From positions 1 through 64,000 of the forward strand of contig JAEUQF010000230.1 of NCBI GenBank assembly GCA_016789745.1: a stretch of DNA of 64,000 bases. Direction: 5' to 3'. Source of the DNA: Bryobacterales bacterium. Lineage in GTDB: Bacteria; Acidobacteriota; Terriglobia; Bryobacterales; Bryobacteraceae. Shown here in pieces: positions 7,154-19,592 of the stretch. How positions within the stretch are numbered: position 1 is the stretch's first letter; each line of letters opens with the position of its first letter. The notes beneath the pieces are model-generated. The model was not told where the DNA came from. It did no database searches and worked only from the letters and a program-made list of their open reading frames with translations. Made by a program: the position numbers and the translations under genes.

Positions 7154-8095
7154 ATGATTACGCTACTCTCGTGGGTTTGTTTGGCGTTGCTGGCGCAGAC
7201 GGCTCCGGCTCCGCAATTCGCGCGGATCCAGGAGTACCTGTCGCTGAGTGAGGCGCAGATCGAGACCTTGATTGCGAACGTCCGTACGCAGGCGGAGGAG
7301 CGGGCAGCGCGTGCCCGCCGAATGGAGGAACTGATGGTTGCGCTCCGTGTCGAGATGGCACGTGAAGAGGCCGAGTCGGTGACGCTGGGTGGCTTAGCTG
7401 TGCAACGGGAGGAAGTCTGCCGGGAGGACCGCAGCAGTTGGGTGCGGGTTACCGAATGGGCTCGCGCCGAGTTGACGGCGACGCAGCGCACCCGGCTGGA
7501 CGAACTGGAGTCCGCGCGGCGTCTGAACGCGGCGGTGCAGGAAGCGCAGTCACTGGCGTTGCTGGATGGACATCCGGCCACTGTAATTTTGGGTGGCATA
7601 CCCATGTTGCCGGGCTGCATGGAGCGGGAGACCCAGGTGCTTGTGCCTGGCAACACGCCCACGTTCGCCGCGAAGCAGTACCTCAACCTCAGCGACGCGC
7701 AGTATCGTGTGCTGTCGGAGAACATACAGAACTACATGATCACGATGGCGCCGACCCAAGGGGCGCTGAATGACCTGAGCCGGTCGATAACGCTGGAGAT
7801 CGTCCGCCAGGATCTGGACCAGGCGGCGCTTGGCCGGCTGTATGCCCAGTTGGGCGGGGTTTGCCGTAGCGCAGAAAGCTACTACCGGGAATTGCGGCGG
7901 GCGGCCGAGTCTATCCTGAATGAGCCGCAGAAGACCAAGCTGGCCACGCTCGCCGCTTCCAGGGATAGCGCGCCCACGGTTGGCGAGGCGCAGCGTCTTG
8001 GGTTGGTGATCGGCTCTGCAGTGGGAGCAAGCAGCTTCCTGGTGGCAGGAATCGGAATGTTTCCGTTCCTGCAGCCAGTCTGCCCGATCCCCTAG
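7154..8095 (+). CDS. Exported LTXXQ-type helical protein, double module
   Basis: 313 residues with a signal peptide (ending near ALLAQTAPAP) and a GGAG ribosome site 9 nt before the ATG. Two copies of the upstream gene's module follow one another: the first begins EYLSLSEAQIETLI and the second QYLNLSDAQYRVLS, each with a central Cys (REEVCRED, GGVCRSA) and a closing helix (LTATQRTRLDELE, LNEPQKTKLATLA). It is probably periplasmic. It forms an operon with the single-module paralogue and overlaps rmuC by 4 bp at its 3' end. Confidence 0.75.
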   Translation: MITLLSWVCLALLAQTAPAPQFARIQEYLSLSEAQIETLIANVRTQAEERAARARRMEELMVALRVEMAREEAESVTLGGLAVQREEVCREDRSSWVRVTEWARAELTATQRTRLDELESARRLNAAVQEAQSLALLDGHPATVILGGIPMLPGCMERETQVLVPGNTPTFAAKQYLNLSDAQYRVLSENIQNYMITMAPTQGALNDLSRSITLEIVRQDLDQAALGRLYAQLGGVCRSAESYYRELRRAAESILNEPQKTKLATLAASRDSAPTVGEAQRLGLVIGSAVGASSFLVAGIGMFPFLQPVCPIP

Positions 8096-9138
8096 TATTT
8101 CGGCGCCTTGGCCGCTGTGTCGATGGGACGTGGCGCGTCGATGGCGTCACCGGAGCCGGCGCCCAGATCATGCATACGGCGGGCGGCGGGGATGGCGCGG
8201 GTTTCCCAGGCGCCCAGCACGCGGTTATAACTATTGACGGCGCGTTCCAACTGCGCTCCCAGTACCGCCATTTCCGAAGCCATGCCGCGCAGGCGTTCGT
8301 ACAGTTCGGTACCCTGCTCGCGGATCTCTTCGGCGCGTTCGGCGGCGCGCTGCTGGCGCCAGCCGTAGGCGACGGCTTTCATCAGCGCGATGAGCGTAGT
8401 GGGCGTCGCCAGAATCACCTTGCGATCGGCGGCGTACTCCAGCAGTTCGGGCTCTTCGGTGAGGGCAGCGCTGAAGAAAGCCTCGCCCGGCAGGAACAGG
8501 ACGACGAACTCCGGCGCTTCGGCGAACTGGTCCCAATAGGACTTCGCGCTCAGGCGCACAATCTGGGCGCGGACCTGGGCGGCATGCTCCTTCATCTTGG
8601 CGGCGCGTGCGGCCTCGTCTGTGGCTTCGTTGGCTTCCAGATAAGCTGATAGCGGCACCTTGGCATCCACTACCAGGGAGCGGCCGCCCGGCAGGTGGAC
8701 CAGCAGATCGGGCCGCTGCTTGCTTTCGCCGTTGGTGGTGACCTGCTCGGTGAAATCGCAACGTTCGGTGAGTCCGGCGAGTTCGGCGACGCGGCGCAAC
8801 TGCATTTCGCCCCAACGACCGCGCACCCCCGGGGACCGCAGCGCACTGGCCAGCCGTGCCGTTTCCTTTTGCAGTTGCAGTTCGCTGGAGGCCAGCAGGC
8901 GGATCTGCTCTTTCAGGCCGGCCTGGGAGCTTTCCCTATCCTTTTCGAAGGCGTGCAATTTCTGCTCGATCTGCTGCAGGCCCTCGCGCACGTTTTCGGC
9001 GACTTTGAGGTTGCCTTCGCCGCTCTTACGCAGAATGAGCCATACCACGGCGGCACCCGCCACAAAGGCCGCCACCAATCCGAAGAACAGGAGCAGTTGA
9101 TCCGTCACCGTTATATTATGGCGAAGAATGAACGGCAT
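8092..9138 (-). CDS. rmuC: RmuC-family protein (DNA recombination limiting factor)
   Basis: 348 residues from the ATG at 9138. A membrane segment (LLLFFGLVAAFVAGAAVVWLIL) is followed by a coiled coil (~45-110) and the RmuC nuclease-like domain with RGRWGEMQLRRVAELAG, RPDLLVHLPGGR and VVDAKVPLSAYLEA. RmuC proteins limit inversions at short repeats; the biochemical activity is not well established. The start is uncertain: a GTG at 9108 would remove the overlap with the divergent isomerase gene. Neither start has a good ribosome site. Confidence 0.88.
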   Translation of the reverse strand: MPFILRHNITVTDQLLLFFGLVAAFVAGAAVVWLILRKSGEGNLKVAENVREGLQQIEQKLHAFEKDRESSQAGLKEQIRLLASSELQLQKETARLASALRSPGVRGRWGEMQLRRVAELAGLTERCDFTEQVTTNGESKQRPDLLVHLPGGRSLVVDAKVPLSAYLEANEATDEAARAAKMKEHAAQVRAQIVRLSAKSYWDQFAEAPEFVVLFLPGEAFFSAALTEEPELLEYAADRKVILATPTTLIALMKAVAYGWRQQRAAERAEEIREQGTELYERLRGMASEMAVLGAQLERAVNSYNRVLGAWETRAIPAARRMHDLGAGSGDAIDAPRPIDTAAKAPKY

Positions 9139-10144
9139 GACGAGACGAAGTGCGGCTTTCCTCACCCTGGCGGCTCCGCTGGCGACACAGGCCGCTCCGC
9201 CGCGGTCGCAGATGGGAATCGCCACCACCTGCTACATGACGGTGCGGCGGTTCCGCGACACCTTTGACTTCCTGGAGCATTGCCATGGTTTGGGCGCGGC
9301 CGGCATTCAGAGCGCCATCACGAATCTGGATCCCGCTTACGTCCGCAAGGTCCGGGCGCAGGCCGAAAAGTACGGCATGTGGATCGAGGTGATGGCCGGA
9401 TTGCCGCGATCGGACAATGAGGAGCAGTTTGCAAAGACGCTTGCGGCGGCTAAGGAATTGGGGGCGCTGTGTATCCGGTCGGCGTGTCTGAGCGGGCGGC
9501 GTTATGAGACGTTCGGCTCCATGGAGGAGTGGAAGACGTTCGTGAAGAGCTCGCATGCCGCCTTGGCGCGGGCAATCCCGATGGCGGAGAAGGCCGGCGT
9601 GAAGTTCGCGATCGAGAATCATAAGGACTGGACGGTGGAAGAGCACGTCGCCATCTTTAAGAAGTACTCGTCGCCCAATTTCGGCGTGTGCCTGGACACG
9701 GGCAACAACATGGCGTTGCTGGATGATCCGATGGAGGTGGTGGAACGGCTGGCACCGTATGCCTTTTCGACGCATTTGAAGGACATGGGAGTGGCGGAGT
9801 ATGCGGACGGGTTCCTGTTGGCGGAAGTGCCGTTCGGCGAGGGCATATTGGACTTGGCGAAGATCGTGAAGACGGTGAAGGCGGTCAAGCCGGATGTGAA
9901 GATCACGTTGGAGATGATCACGCGTGATCCGCTGAAGGTTCCGTGTCTGACCGAGAAGTATTGGGCGACGTTCCCCGAAACGCACGCACCGCGGCTGGCG
10001 CGGGCGCTGCGCATGGTACGCAAAGCGAAGGTGACCAAGCCGCTGCCGATGCTGACCACGTTGCCGGCCAAGGCGCAGGGCGACGTGGAGGAAGACAACG
10101 TGAAGCAGTGTTTGAATTACGCAAGAGAGCGACTGGCGCTGTAG
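9128..10144 (+). CDS. Exported sugar phosphate isomerase/epimerase-like TIM barrel
   Basis: 338 residues. The N-terminus has a twin-arginine type leader (MTRRSAAFLTLAAPLATQA), suggesting Tat export of a folded, metal-containing protein. The barrel shows FAIENHKDW, GVCLDTGNN, STHLKDMG and EVPFGEGILDL, the metal-binding strands of the xylose-isomerase-like AP endonuclease-2 family. The substrate is unknown, perhaps a keto sugar or inositol derivative. TATTAT at 9114-9119 lies 8 nt before the ATG. A related Tat-exported protein is at 26.5-27.4 kb. Confidence 0.82.
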   Translation: MNGMTRRSAAFLTLAAPLATQAAPPRSQMGIATTCYMTVRRFRDTFDFLEHCHGLGAAGIQSAITNLDPAYVRKVRAQAEKYGMWIEVMAGLPRSDNEEQFAKTLAAAKELGALCIRSACLSGRRYETFGSMEEWKTFVKSSHAALARAIPMAEKAGVKFAIENHKDWTVEEHVAIFKKYSSPNFGVCLDTGNNMALLDDPMEVVERLAPYAFSTHLKDMGVAEYADGFLLAEVPFGEGILDLAKIVKTVKAVKPDVKITLEMITRDPLKVPCLTEKYWATFPETHAPRLARALRMVRKAKVTKPLPMLTTLPAKAQGDVEEDNVKQCLNYARERLAL

Positions 10145-10226
10145 TCCGCCTGCTGTTGGTGGTTGGCCAGCAGTTGCGGAAGGCCTTGGGGGATCCGGCC
10201 GCACGTCGGCGGGATAAACTGGGCTT

Positions 10227-13200
10227 TTGCGTACACTCGCTCTCAGCCTGAGCCGCCTGCTGCTCCTTCTCGGCAGCGCTGCCTTCTTGTGGCCCTCGCC
10301 GCCTGCGCCCTTGGTGGTCGAGCGCATAGGATTGCGCCAGGGAATGTCGCAAGCCACCGCACGGGCCATGTATCAGGACCAGCGCGGCTACCTCTGGATC
10401 GGGACACAAGACGGGCTGAACCGGTACGACGGCTATACATTCACGATCTATCGCTACAAAGCCGGCGATCCCGGTTCGCTGCCCAACAACTCCGTCTCTG
10501 GCATCGTTGAAGATGACAGAGGTGTCCTGTGGATCGGCACCACCGGCGGCGGGTTGGCGTCCTTCGATCGCGCTACCGAGCGCTTCATCCCTTATCGCCA
10601 CGACAAGGCCAACACCGCCAGCATCAGCGATAACGCCGTCAGCTTCGTCCGGCGAGGCCGTGGCGATTATCTCTGGGTGGGCACGCAGTTCGGCGGCGTG
10701 AATCGCTTCCACCCGCGAACGGGCAGGTCCGAGGCTTACCGGCATAATCCCGCGGATCCCGCCAGCCTGATCAGCGACGACGTCACCGATCTGCTTGAGG
10801 ATGCCGATGGGGTGCTGTGGGTGGGCACACGCCGTCACGGTTTGGACCGCTTGGATCCTGCTACCGGGCGTTTCACGCATTTCGGGCACAACCCGGCGGA
10901 TCCGGCCAGCCTCAATGCCAACTTCGTTCTGCAGCTCTTTCGTGACCGCAAGGGCCACCTTTGGGTGGGCACCGATTGCGGAGCGGCGATGCTGGAGGAG
11001 GAGTCCGGCAGCTTCCGGCGTTTCGCTCATTACAATGGCGGGCCGCGCCAGGCGTGCGATGCCGGTGTTTGGGCCTTCCATGAGGAGTCCGATGGGGAAC
11101 TGTGGTTGGGTACGGATCATGGCCTGGAGCGAGTAACCGCAGCCGGTGTCCACACGAGGTACCGCTTCGATCCCGCCGATGAGCGCAGTCTGAGCAATGA
11201 CACCGTTCGCCAAATACTGGCAGACCGTAGCGGGACGCTGTGGTTCGGCACCGAAGCCGGCCTCAATCGTTACAGCGCAGCCAGCCGACGCTTCGTCACC
11301 TTTCGCCGCAGCCCCAGCAACGGCATGTCCGACAGTGTGGTGAAAGGCATCTATGAACAGCCCGACGGCACGGTGTGGGTCGGTACGGATCAGGGGCTCA
11401 ACCGATACGACCCACAAACCGGGAACTTCACGGCATACCGGCAGCAGAATGGCAATTCTACGAGCATTCCAAGCGATGTCGTATCGGGAGTGCTCGGCGT
11501 TCCGGATGGCACCGTTTGGGTCAGCACGCAGGCGGGGCTGAGCCGGCTGGATCCCAAGACGGGGCGGTTTCGACTGTACCATCATGGTCCGAACGACCCA
11601 GCTACACCGACGCCCGGACGCACCGGCTTTCTCCGCACGTATGACCAGGGCAGGACGCTATGGGTGGGTTCGCACACCGGCCTGAATCACCTGGATGTCG
11701 CCAGCGGCAAGGTGACGCGGTACGTGCATGATCCCAAGCGTCCCACCAGCCTTGCCAACAATGAGGTCCGTTCGATGGCGGCCGACACCGATGGCACCTT
11801 TTGGGTGGGCACGCGGCATGCTGGTTTGGATCATCTGGATCCGCGCACAGGGGTGTTCACGCACTATCCGCATGGTCCGGCGAATCCGAAAAGCATTAGC
11901 GGCCCTGCTGTATATGCGCTATTGGTGGATGGGCGAGGCAGGTTGTGGGCCGGCACCACCGCGGGGCTAAGTCTGTTCGATCGCCCGACAAAGACCTTCA
12001 CTCGTTTCACAGAGAAGGATGGATTGCCGAATGATACGGTCTACGCCATCTTGGAAGATCCCGGCGGATACCTGTGGCTGAGCACGAACAACGGGCTCGC
12101 GAGGTTCGATACCGCCACCCGCGTGTTCCGCAGCTACAACATCAGCCATGGCCTGCAGGACAACGAGTTCAACGGCGGGTCGGCGCATTACTCCGCTTTC
12201 AGCAAGCTGATGTACTTTGGCGGGATCAACGGCTACAACCGTTTCGATCCGAAGAAGGTGCGCGATAGCGATTATCAGCCGCAGGTGGTGATTACCGGCT
12301 TTCAGAAGCAGGGGGTGCCGATGCCGGAGGTGCCGGAGACGGGGCGTGTGGAGTTGTCGTGGCGCGATTCGATGTTCTCGGTGGAGTTTGCCTCGCTGGA
12401 CTTCACGGCCCCGGACCAGAACCGTTACGCCTACCGTCTGGAAGGCTTCGATAAAGGCTGGCAGCATAGCCGTACCCGCCGCATCGCGATCTATACGAAC
12501 CTGGATAGCGGCAACTACCTGCTGCGTGTCAAAGGCACGAATAGCGACGGGGTCTGGAGCCCGAAGGAGGCGAGACTCGGTATCACCGTGATCGCACCGC
12601 CCTGGCAGCGCTGGTGGTTCCTGCTGGGTGTGGTCAGCCTCATTGCCGGTCTTATTTACGGTGCCCACCGCCTGCGCGTGGAAGGCTTTCGGAAGGCACA
12701 AGCGGTGCAGGAGGCGTTCAGCCGGTTGCTCATCGATTCCCAGGAGAAGGAGCGGAAGCGCATCGCGGGCGAACTGCACGATAGCCTGGGTCAGAACCTC
12801 ATCGTCATTCGTAACCATGCGCTGATGGCGCTGGCCAAGCCCGGCGATAGTGAAATAGCAGCTCGAAAACTGGATGAGATTTCGGCTGCGGCTTCCGAGG
12901 CGATTGATGAAGTCCGGGAGATTGCGCGGTCGCTGCGGCCGCCCCAACTGGAACGGCTGGGCCTGACGAACTCCCTTACCTCTCTGGCAAGGCGTGCAGC
13001 GGCGGCCAGCACGATCCTCTTCAGCGCGCAGATTGATCCGATTGACGGCCTGTTGTCGAACGAAGGCGAAATCAATCTCTATCGCATCGTGCAGGAGGCC
13101 GTGAACAATATTCTGAAGCATTCCCGGGCCGCAAGAGCATCGGTGGTTGTGGAACGCAACGAGGGCCACATCGCGGTTCGCATCGATGATGATGGAGAAG

Positions 13201-13370
13201 GTTTCGACCTTCGTGCCCAGGACAAGCGCGGCTTCGGGCTGACCGGCCTCGCCGAACGGGCGCGCATTCTGAAGGCGCGCTACGCGCTGCAATCAGCCCC
13301 CGGGCAAGGCACTATGTTACGTTTGGAGATCAACCTGGAACATGCAGGCCCTGCGGATCCTCATCGCTGA
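10227..13370 (+). CDS. Hybrid-type sensor histidine kinase with Reg_prop beta-propeller
   Basis: 1047 residues. A signal/anchor (LALSLSRLLLLLGSAAFLW) is followed by about 14 repeats of the two-component-regulator propeller type (GYLWIGTQDGLNRYD, LWVGTRRHGLDRLDP and so on, ~45-650). A Y_Y_Y domain (~690-785), one membrane segment (796-815), a HisKA_3 dimerisation helix with the phospho-accepting H851 (AGELHDSLGQN), and an HATPase with EAVNNILKHS and DDDGEGF complete it. It probably senses an outside ligand such as a polysaccharide. The start is TTG; the response regulator gene overlaps by 29 bp. Confidence 0.92.
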   Translation: MRTLALSLSRLLLLLGSAAFLWPSPPAPLVVERIGLRQGMSQATARAMYQDQRGYLWIGTQDGLNRYDGYTFTIYRYKAGDPGSLPNNSVSGIVEDDRGVLWIGTTGGGLASFDRATERFIPYRHDKANTASISDNAVSFVRRGRGDYLWVGTQFGGVNRFHPRTGRSEAYRHNPADPASLISDDVTDLLEDADGVLWVGTRRHGLDRLDPATGRFTHFGHNPADPASLNANFVLQLFRDRKGHLWVGTDCGAAMLEEESGSFRRFAHYNGGPRQACDAGVWAFHEESDGELWLGTDHGLERVTAAGVHTRYRFDPADERSLSNDTVRQILADRSGTLWFGTEAGLNRYSAASRRFVTFRRSPSNGMSDSVVKGIYEQPDGTVWVGTDQGLNRYDPQTGNFTAYRQQNGNSTSIPSDVVSGVLGVPDGTVWVSTQAGLSRLDPKTGRFRLYHHGPNDPATPTPGRTGFLRTYDQGRTLWVGSHTGLNHLDVASGKVTRYVHDPKRPTSLANNEVRSMAADTDGTFWVGTRHAGLDHLDPRTGVFTHYPHGPANPKSISGPAVYALLVDGRGRLWAGTTAGLSLFDRPTKTFTRFTEKDGLPNDTVYAILEDPGGYLWLSTNNGLARFDTATRVFRSYNISHGLQDNEFNGGSAHYSAFSKLMYFGGINGYNRFDPKKVRDSDYQPQVVITGFQKQGVPMPEVPETGRVELSWRDSMFSVEFASLDFTAPDQNRYAYRLEGFDKGWQHSRTRRIAIYTNLDSGNYLLRVKGTNSDGVWSPKEARLGITVIAPPWQRWWFLLGVVSLIAGLIYGAHRLRVEGFRKAQAVQEAFSRLLIDSQEKERKRIAGELHDSLGQNLIVIRNHALMALAKPGDSEIAARKLDEISAAASEAIDEVREIARSLRPPQLERLGLTNSLTSLARRAAAASTILFSAQIDPIDGLLSNEGEINLYRIVQEAVNNILKHSRAARASVVVERNEGHIAVRIDDDGEGFDLRAQDKRGFGLTGLAERARILKARYALQSAPGQGTMLRLEINLEHAGPADPHR

Positions 13371-13995
13371 CGATCATCCTGTCTTTCGCAAAGGCTTGCG
13401 TCAGGTTATCGATGAGGAGCCCGGATTGCAGGTGGTGGCCGAAGCCGAAGACGGGGCCGCGGCACTGGCGATGGTGCGGGAACGCCGGCCCGATGTGGCG
13501 GTGCTGGATGTGGACATGCCGCGAATGGATGGCTTTGAAGTCATCCGCGCTATACGCGGCGAAGGGCTGCAGGTGGCGTTGGTGATCCTGACCATGCACA
13601 AGGACGAGGAGTTCTTCAGCCAGGCGCTTTCGTTGGACGTACGGGGCTACATTCTCAAAGACAGTGCCGTCACGGACATTGTCGGCAGCATCCGTGCGGC
13701 GGCCAGCGGCACCTACTTCATCAGTCCATCCATCTCCAGCTACCTGGTGAACCGAGACCGCCGCATCGCGGAGTTCGAGAAGTTGAATCCCGGCCTGCGC
13801 GAGTTGACGCCCACCGAACGCCGTGTGCTGAAACTGCTGGCCGAATATCGCACCAACAAAGAGATTGCCGCCACACTCTCCATGAGCCCGCGCACGGTGG
13901 AAAATCACCGCGCCAATATCTGCCAAAAGCTGGATTTGCATGGCACGCATGCATTGCTGCGTTTCGCCCAGGAACACAAGAACGAGATCCTTTAG
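13342..13995 (+). CDS. NarL/FixJ-family response regulator
   Basis: 217 residues. The receiver domain has the acidic pair (IADDHP), the phosphorylation site D56 (VLDVDMPRMDG), T (ILTMH) and K (YILKD). A LuxR-type HTH occupies ~150-210 (LTPTERRVLKLLAEYRTNKE, SPRTVENHRANICQKL). The overlap with the preceding HisKA_3 kinase and the matching family types make them a cognate pair. Target genes are unknown. Confidence 0.94.
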   Translation: MQALRILIADDHPVFRKGLRQVIDEEPGLQVVAEAEDGAAALAMVRERRPDVAVLDVDMPRMDGFEVIRAIRGEGLQVALVILTMHKDEEFFSQALSLDVRGYILKDSAVTDIVGSIRAAASGTYFISPSISSYLVNRDRRIAEFEKLNPGLRELTPTERRVLKLLAEYRTNKEIAATLSMSPRTVENHRANICQKLDLHGTHALLRFAQEHKNEIL

Positions 13996-14003
13996 GTAAG
14001 ACC

Positions 14004-14067
14004 GCTCCGTCCGCTAAGGATAAGCTATTGCTGCTATGGTCACGCCATCGCTTACCGTGGACGGAGC
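14004..14067 (+). promoter_or_regulatory. Long nested stem-loop upstream of larA
   Basis: GCTCCGTCC (14004-14012) pairs with GGACGGAGC (14059-14067); inside it TAAGC (14021-14025) pairs with GCTTA (14050-14054), and ATGG with CCAT closes the tip. The 3' arm contains GGAG, three bases before a possible GTG start at 14070, so the structure could hide a ribosome site. It may be a regulatory leader or only a terminator remnant of the regulator gene; no U tract follows. Confidence 0.4.
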
Positions 14068-14087
14068 CTGTGATACCGTGGCTCCAT

Positions 14088-15365
14088 ATGCAGATCAAGC
14101 TGGCCTTCGGTAAGTCAGGACTGGATGTGACGCTGCCGGAAGGCTACGACTATAAGTTGTTGGAAGCGCGGTCGGCCAAGCCGCTGCCTGATGCGGGTCA
14201 GGCTCTGGCGGAGGCTATTGCCCGCCCCGTTGCGTCGGCATCGCTGACGGAGTTGGCGCGCGGTAGGAAGACGGCCGCCATCTCCGTTTGCGATATCACG
14301 CGTCCGGCGCCGAACCGCGTCGTGTTGCCGCACGTGTTGCGGGCTTTGGAGGAAGGCGGCATCTCGCGGGAGAACGTAACGGTTTTGATCGCCACGGGCC
14401 TGCACCGTCCGGCCACCGATGCCGAGATCCGGGAGATTGTTGGGCCCGAGTTGGCCGGCACGTTGCGCGTGGTAAATCATAACGCGCGGGAACGAAGCGA
14501 GCACCGCTACCTGGGCATCACGTCCACGGGTACGCCCGCCTATGTGGACGAGCGGTTTATCGCGGCTGACCTGCACATTACGCTGGGGTTTATTGAACCG
14601 CACCTGATGCTGGGCTTTTCCGGCGGCCGCAAGCTGATCGCACCAGGCTTAGCCGCACAGGAGACGATCAAGGTTCTGCACAGTCCGAAGTTCATGCGGC
14701 AGCCGCTGTCGGTGGAGGGCTCCATTGCGCAGAACCCGCTGCATCGCGAACTGCTGGAGATCGCCCGCATGGCGCGGCACGATTTCCTGGTGGATGTGGC
14801 GCTGACGCGTGACCGGCAGATTGCCGGAGTGTTCGCGGGCAATGCGGAGGAGGCCCATAAGCACGGAGTCCGCTTCGTGCAGCAGGTGATGCTGGAAGAG
14901 ATGGCTGAGCCTGTCGATGCCGTAATCACGACATCGGCGGGCTATCCGCTGGATCTGACTTACTACCAGGCCATCAAGGGCGTGACGGCGGCGTCGCACA
15001 TCGTGAAGCCGGGCGGCCGGATTCTGCTGGTGGCGGAGTGCCAGGAAGGGCCAGGCGCGCCGGAGTTTCGCCAGATGCTGAAGGATAATCCGAACGCGGC
15101 ACAGTATCTGGAGCGCATTCGCAACACGCCGGTGATTGTCGATCAATGGCAGATCGAGAAACTGGCGCTGGTGATGGAGAAACTGAGCGTGCTGTTCTAT
15201 GTGCCGGGGCTGGATGCCGAATACTATCCGACGCTATGGGGTCCTGCGTATTCCACTCTGCAGGGGGCTCTGGATGCGCTGTTCGCTGAACTAAAGCCCG
15301 GTGCGACGGTGGCCGTGATTCCCGAAGGGCCGTATGTGCTGGCAAAGGTGGCCCAACGTACCTGA
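14088..15365 (+). CDS. larA: Nickel-dependent lactate racemase family protein (LarA)
   Basis: 425 residues from the ATG at 14088. H106 (TGLHRP), H172 and K182 (EPHLMLGFSGGRKLIAPG) line up, two residues earlier, with H108, H174 and K184 known from Lactiplantibacillus LarA; CDITRP supplies D69 and R72. LarA enzymes use a nickel-pincer nucleotide to racemise lactate or other 2-hydroxy acids. The maturation genes larB, larC and larE are not in the window. A GTG at 14070 directly after a hairpin is an alternative start. The true substrate is uncertain because the family is broad. Confidence 0.88.
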   Translation: MQIKLAFGKSGLDVTLPEGYDYKLLEARSAKPLPDAGQALAEAIARPVASASLTELARGRKTAAISVCDITRPAPNRVVLPHVLRALEEGGISRENVTVLIATGLHRPATDAEIREIVGPELAGTLRVVNHNARERSEHRYLGITSTGTPAYVDERFIAADLHITLGFIEPHLMLGFSGGRKLIAPGLAAQETIKVLHSPKFMRQPLSVEGSIAQNPLHRELLEIARMARHDFLVDVALTRDRQIAGVFAGNAEEAHKHGVRFVQQVMLEEMAEPVDAVITTSAGYPLDLTYYQAIKGVTAASHIVKPGGRILLVAECQEGPGAPEFRQMLKDNPNAAQYLERIRNTPVIVDQWQIEKLALVMEKLSVLFYVPGLDAEYYPTLWGPAYSTLQGALDALFAELKPGATVAVIPEGPYVLAKVAQRT

Positions 15366-15379
15366 CCCTCGTGTTGTCT

Positions 15380-15385
15380 TATAAT
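15380..15385 (+). promoter_or_regulatory. -10 element of the ECF sigma/kinase operon
   Basis: A perfect TATAAT ends 7 nt before the TTG start of the sigma factor gene, so the transcript would start at or within a base of the start codon. No clear -35 is seen. Confidence 0.5.
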
Positions 15386-15392
15386 CCACTGA

Positions 15393-15940
15393 TTGGGCGA
15401 AATCACGGAGTTACTGAAAGCGGCTGCTGAAGGCGAGCACGGATCACAGGATGCGCTGTTCAATGCGGTGTACACCGAGTTGCACCGTCTTTCGGTGGCA
15501 AACCTGCGAAAAGAGCGGGCCGGTCACACGCTGCAACCGACTGCACTGGTTCACGAGGCTTATCTGCGCCTGGTGGGCGGCAAGGCGCTGCGTTTCGAGA
15601 GCCGCGCCCACTTTTTCGTCACCGCGGCGCGCATCATGCGTCGGATCCTGATTGATCATGCCCGTTCGCACTGCGCGGCCAAGCGCGCCGGCGCTCTCAA
15701 GCGCGTGGATCTGGACGAGATCAATGTCACGGTAGAGGAATCGGCCGAAGACCTGCTGACTCTGGATACGGCGCTGGATCAATTGGCGGAACTTAACGCC
15801 CGCCAGGCACGTGTGGTGGAGTTGCGGTTCTTCTCCGGGTTGGACATGGTGGAGATCGCGCAGGTTCTGGGCACTTCCGAAAAGACTGCCAAGCGTGATT
15901 GGGCACTGGCGCGCGCCTGGCTCGAGAAAACCTTGCGCGG

Positions 15941-15944
<4 letters not shown>
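15393..15944 (+). CDS. ECF-type RNA polymerase sigma factor
   Basis: 183 residues. Region 2 is in ELHRLSVANLRKERAGHTLQ and AHFFVTAARIMRRILIDHAR; region 4 is in LNARQARVVELRFFSGLDMVEIAQVLGTSEKTAKRDW. This is the acidobacterial ECF type that commonly sits beside a Ser/Thr kinase. The start is TTG with no ribosome site but with TATAAT 7 nt upstream, pointing to a leaderless message. It overlaps the kinase gene by ATGA. No anti-sigma factor gene is adjacent; kinase control instead is inference. Confidence 0.92.
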
Positions 15945-19048
<3,104 letters not shown>

Positions 19049-19082
19049 ACGAACAATTACATAAAGAGAAAGGGACGTTCGG

Positions 19083-19592
19083 ATGAAGATTGAGATCTCG
19101 GACGCAACACTGGAACAGATACTGACGACCGTAGTAAAGCAGGAGGTCGAGTTCCTGACGCAGGAACTGGTGAAGGATCCAGGCGTACGTAAGGCGCTGT
19201 GGTGTTGGCTCTTGCAGAACTTCCGAATGCGTGCGGTGCGCGGCGCGGGCATTGAGGATAGTGGTCTGGATACCACCCTTCGGAAGTATTTCGAAGAAAC
19301 GGGCGTCCCCGTGCCACTGGGAAGCCGTCCGTCTGGCCTTGGTGGAAGCGGGGGAGCCGGCGGTGGGGACTCAGGTGACCGGGAGGGGGAGGGGAGTGGC
19401 GGCGGTGGTGGCGGCGACGACGGTTCGGGCCGGGAGGAGAATCCCAGTGGCGGTGGCGGCGGCAACGGCTCGAACCCGCGCACTGGAGAGCGTGTGAAGG
19501 CCGGCTCCTGCAACCCGAAGGAAGACAAGACAGCGCCACCAGATCAAAAGCCCAATGACGACGATGAGGTTGTAGACGGTGTGACCGTCTAG
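19083..19592 (+). CDS. Small protein with helical head and Gly-rich tail
   Basis: 169 residues. Residues 1-80 are a compact helical domain (MKIEISDATLEQILTTVVKQ ... KALWCWLLQNFRMRAVRGAG). Residues ~85-130 are a low-complexity Gly/Ser/Asp linker with runs of Gly, then an acidic tail ending DDDEVVDGVTV. It has no signal peptide. It begins 35 bp after the kinase with AAAGGGA upstream, so it probably belongs to the ECF-kinase operon. Its end overlaps the convergent subtilase gene by 4 bp. No family is recognised; a substrate or partner of the protease or kinase is possible. Confidence 0.65.
   Translation: MKIEISDATLEQILTTVVKQEVEFLTQELVKDPGVRKALWCWLLQNFRMRAVRGAGIEDSGLDTTLRKYFEETGVPVPLGSRPSGLGGSGGAGGGDSGDREGEGSGGGGGGDDGSGREENPSGGGGGNGSNPRTGERVKAGSCNPKEDKTAPPDQKPNDDDEVVDGVTV

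Noticed and set aside
9116..11585. Long minus-strand frames opposite the isomerase and sensor kinase genes (417 and 555 codons)
   Set aside because: GC-rich shadow frames: Arg/Pro/His-rich, no domain, no ribosome site, fully opposite well-supported genes.
10227..13370. Fused response regulator making this a one-piece hybrid two-component protein
   Set aside because: No receiver domain follows the ATPase domain; the response regulator is a separate overlapping gene.
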